64,000 nucleotides of DNA, from NCBI RefSeq assembly GCF_016808095.1, contig NC_068970.1, positions 48,023,630-48,087,629 on the forward strand, in the 5' to 3' direction. The translations under genes and the position numbers were made by a program. The number at the start of each line of letters is the position of its first letter. The first letter of the stretch is position 1. The stretch is from Vigna angularis (Eukaryota; Streptophyta; Magnoliopsida; Fabales; Fabaceae). Shown piece after piece: positions 60,837-64,000 of this stretch. The notes beneath the pieces are model-generated. The model saw only the letters and a program-made list of their open reading frames with translations, was not told the DNA's origin and did no database searches.

Positions 60837-60989
60837 ATAAATTAAGAGTATCTAACAATACAATGTGTATATACTTAAAATATAACTACTCACTATTTAA
60901 TCTTTAATAGTTTCATTATTGTTCATTTCTTTCACTCTCATTATGTTCTACTTATATATAATACGACTATAGCAAGTGGACAAACCACA
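59641..60989. other. AT-rich spacer with a short (TA)n run
   Basis: Nothing but AT-rich DNA is seen. Alternating TA occurs at about 60799-60831. Confidence 0.6.
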
Positions 60990-63330
60990 ACACAACAAAT
61001 AACATGGTAAGCTAGTGAAATTTTAACAACTTATATATTTAAGCATCTACTAAAACAAACATTGAAATACATATAATCCTACCCTTCAATATCCATATAA
61101 TATTCATAAAACATAGATATATTCTAGAGTCAATTTTGGGAATACTTATGCATTGAGTTGAGTACTTATGAAGTTTTGCACCTATCATGTAACCTTGTAG
61201 TATAATATCACACCTGGCCTAGATTTACCAAGTCTAAAAATCCTTCCTTCAAAATAGGGTTAAGTACTTCAATCCTTTAAGTCACAACATTATTTCATAT
61301 TGGTCTTGTAGACCAAGAATCTCATTCAACTATCACCACCTAAACTTCATTCTCTATATGAGTATATGAGTTTAGTAGAGTTAGGATGACTTAAGCCTAT
61401 GGACTCTTACTCAAAGCACACATTATACTATCCAATATGACATTTCTCCTTATGAAAGACCACATTCATACAATACACACAATATTATCAATACCAATCA
61501 TTTCCTTGTTTTAATACATTTTAAATTTTTGAAACCATGACCATACTTTACAATCACAATCACTAACAATAATAAGAAACTTATCACCATCACCACTAGA
61601 ACATAATTTTTCCTTTCTCATTCCTACAACATGTCCATCCATAAAATAAAACAATTAATCTAATTGTTGTATGACACAAAAACTCATTCTCTATGCAATC
61701 TAATATTCATCATTAACACAAAATCACATTCCTTCCATTTATCATTATATTCCAACATTTAAGTCATACTACATCAATCAATATCATGATAACCAATGAA
61801 ATATCATATTTCCATCATTTCCATCATAGACTCGTCCAACGAATTTCTTTCTTGCCCAACAAACACTAACTAGAAACAGGGTCGCCCAATGAAAATCAAG
61901 TTCACTCATTGGGAACAAAACATAGAGCTTTGGTTTAATTGGTGCTTGACGCCCATGTATTAGTGCTCAACACTCCAAACTGATGCCTAGTGGCTCAAGT
62001 TTGACGTCCAATGTCCAAGTCACTAGAGCTCTCTAGATTTAAATCCTCAGGTAGCACCCAATTGTCAAGCCTCTAGAGTTCACTAGAATTGAATTTCCAT
62101 GTGGCGCCCAATAATACTAAGTAGACGTCCAACGCTAATGCATAAATCAGAAACCTCATATGTGTATCAGATTGTCAATTTGGTCCATCTAATTACTCCT
62201 TCATGTTCCTTGGTTCATAAAAAATATAAATATAAGTTTAAATGCATTAGATGGACTAAGTTAACCTATATGACACATCATCATAGTTCATCAATCTAAT
62301 TTCATAGTTACAACAAAACATCAAACCAATTCAACCAATATCACAAATTTATGTACATCACATATATAAATCTAACTTAAGCATAACATAATTCATCAGA
62401 AATCCGGATCAATCCAAGCATAAACAAGTATAAAAATAGCCAATCTACATGCGAACTCGGTCGAATGGCCAATCTACATACGAGCTTGACTAAATGGAAA
62501 TTCTACATACGAGCTTGACTAAATGGAAATTCTACATACGAGCTCGGTCGAATGACCAATCTACATACGAGCTTGGCCGAATCACCAATCCACCTGCAAA
62601 CTCGACCGAGTGACCATCCATATACGAGCTCGGTCGAATGGAAATCTACATATGAGCTTGGCCAAGTGGCCAATCCACCTGTAAACTCAGTCGAATGCTC
62701 AATCCACATATGAACTGCATCAAATGGCCAATTCACCTACAAACTCGGTTGAATGGCCAATCCACATATGAGCTTGACCGAATGACAAATCTACATACAA
62801 GCTTGGTCAAATGGCCAATGCACCTATAAAACTCAATTGAATGGTCAATCTACATACAAGCTCGACTGAATGGCCAATCTACATACGAGCTCAGCCAAAT
62901 GGCCAATCAACCTACAAACTTGGCTGAATGAGCAATCTACATGCAGCTCGACCGAATGGTTAATCCACTTGTAAACTATACAAGTCGGTCAAAGCTCGTT
63001 CAAGAGATTAGACACGATCACTACCGTGGAGCCGATAACGAGGTTCTTAGATGAACCATCAGTCCCTTAAGCTCCCCATTGGGGATAATCAGTTATTCCC
63101 CTTAGACCTCGACTAAGGGGCTTATGTTTCTACCATGCCTAATAGTCTCACATATCTTAGGAATTGAGGCCTAAGAAAGTTTAAATACTCTTTCGACCCT
63201 TCGAGACGCCTTTTAAGGACAATATTGTGACGAAGTTTTAGTCTCCAAAGTAGAAAATACCTTAAATGTATTGTGATTGACCCTAACAATGTCACTCGCC
63301 GGACTTGGAATCCAAACAAAAACCTAGAGG
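60990..63330. repeat. Repetitive DNA, probably LTR-derived, with tandem array
   Basis: The texture resembles the long LTR-type repeats elsewhere in the window. There are recurring GCCCAACGN and GACGCCCAATG phrases at 61840-62120, and a GGGGCTTATGTTTCTACCATG stretch near 63120. No protein domain is seen and the boundaries are unknown. Confidence 0.4.
62440..62990. repeat. Short-unit tandem array (GAGCTCGGTCGAATGGCCAA type)
   Basis: Phrases close to CTACATACGAGCTYGRYCGAATGGCCAAT repeat about every 35-40 bases with point changes, giving some 14 units. Alternate units carry CCACCTGCAAACTCG instead, so a longer dimer period of about 72 is suggested in places. Confidence 0.82.
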
Positions 63331-63853
63331 AGATTGTTTACATGCAATAGCTTGAGGTGTTTACTAATGAGGAAGGAAAGGTTGTCTCTTGAAGAAATCA
63401 TGGCATAGATTGAAACAAAGTTTAAAGTAGGGGTTCAAAAGATTTGATGATTTCCGAAGATAAACAGGGTTGTGGAGGAGCAAGTATAATAGTTTTTTAA
63501 TCTGTCACATCAATCAAATCATACACTAATTTTCACAAACTTTACTTCCAAATTCACTCTCACTTACCTCCAAATCTACTCAAATAAACAACAACAAAAA
63601 ATTATCTTCAAATCCTCTCAAATCCATTCAACCACTCTCCCCCAAATCCATTCAAGCGAACAAAGCCTAAAAGAAAAGAAAATATTGTATTGTTCTTGCT
63701 CTTATATGTAGGAAACATCCTTATAGCCAACCATTATAAATAAATTAAAGGATGTCAAAGAAAAATTAAGCTTAGAGTTTAAAATGAAGGATCTTGATCC
63801 TGCAAGGCTGATACTAAGGATGGGTATATAGAGGGATCAAACAATGGAGATAC

Positions 63854-64000
63854 CACTACAAAAAAATGATATTTAGTCGGGATTATTTTGTGAAGGTTAT
63901 AAAAACCTTCCAATACAATAAGTTGTTTGATGGCTAATAATTATGGGGTTTTAATTCTTTTTTGAAGAGGTTTACGACCTCTACAAATCATGATACACTT
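63854..64000 (+). mobile_element. 5' end of a third CACTA-like element, cut by the window edge
   Basis: CACTACAAAAAAATGATATT starts at 63854, matching the common CACTACAAGAAA form of plant CACTA termini. It is followed by GAAGGTTATAAAAACCTTC, an inverted motif of subterminal type. Its other end is outside the window, so this is a call from one terminus only. Confidence 0.6.

Overview
This is nuclear DNA of a flowering plant, very probably a papilionoid legume. The grounds are two split or plant-specific genes (a 15-exon FAM135-type esterase and a ROH1/DUF793 gene), AT-rich spacers, and dense nests of CACTA, Mutator-like, Ty1/copia and Ty3/gypsy elements. The legume assignment rests on the look of the repeats (for example LTRs carrying the ATAATCGATTATC palindrome) and on recollection of related sequences, not on a search.

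Positions 1-20577 are one CACTA DNA transposon whose left end lies outside the window. It carries a broken TNP2-type transposase gene and a broken second gene. A second, apparently complete CACTA element (1392-13366) has inserted into that transposase gene. It has matching terminal inverted repeats and a perfect 3-bp target duplication (GTT). It encodes an uninterrupted 1062-residue transposase and a second gene that assembles into an 11-exon, 717-residue frame ending in a Ulp1-like cysteine-protease domain. Between its two genes it carries two exons of a host CTP synthase gene in the opposite orientation. The outer transposase is also split by a 913-bp TG...CA insertion with a 5-bp duplication (ACTGG).

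Positions 20578-43770 hold no host gene. They contain decayed copia pieces, a Mutator-like element with a plant-mobile-domain (PMD) gene fragment that is itself split by a 3.6-kb TG...CA-type repeat containing an 833-bp solo LTR, a second 3.9-kb TG...CA repeat filled with a GACGAACGYTC tandem array, and a small non-autonomous gypsy-like element (39786-42124) with both LTRs.

Positions 44175-58989 are the host-gene island. A plus-strand FAM135/DUF676 putative serine esterase gene (793 residues, one GC-AG intron, retrotransposon remnants in its two longest introns) converges on a minus-strand single-exon ROH1-like gene (389 residues). From 59640 to the end there are AT-rich spacers, repeat DNA with a short-unit tandem array, and the first bases of a third CACTA element at 63854.

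The host genes look ordinary. The clearest unusual material is the intact nested CACTA element, with its gene capture and its Ulp1-like domain that has Cys where the catalytic Asp should be. I found no CRISPR array, rRNA or tRNA gene, and no clearly new biological system.
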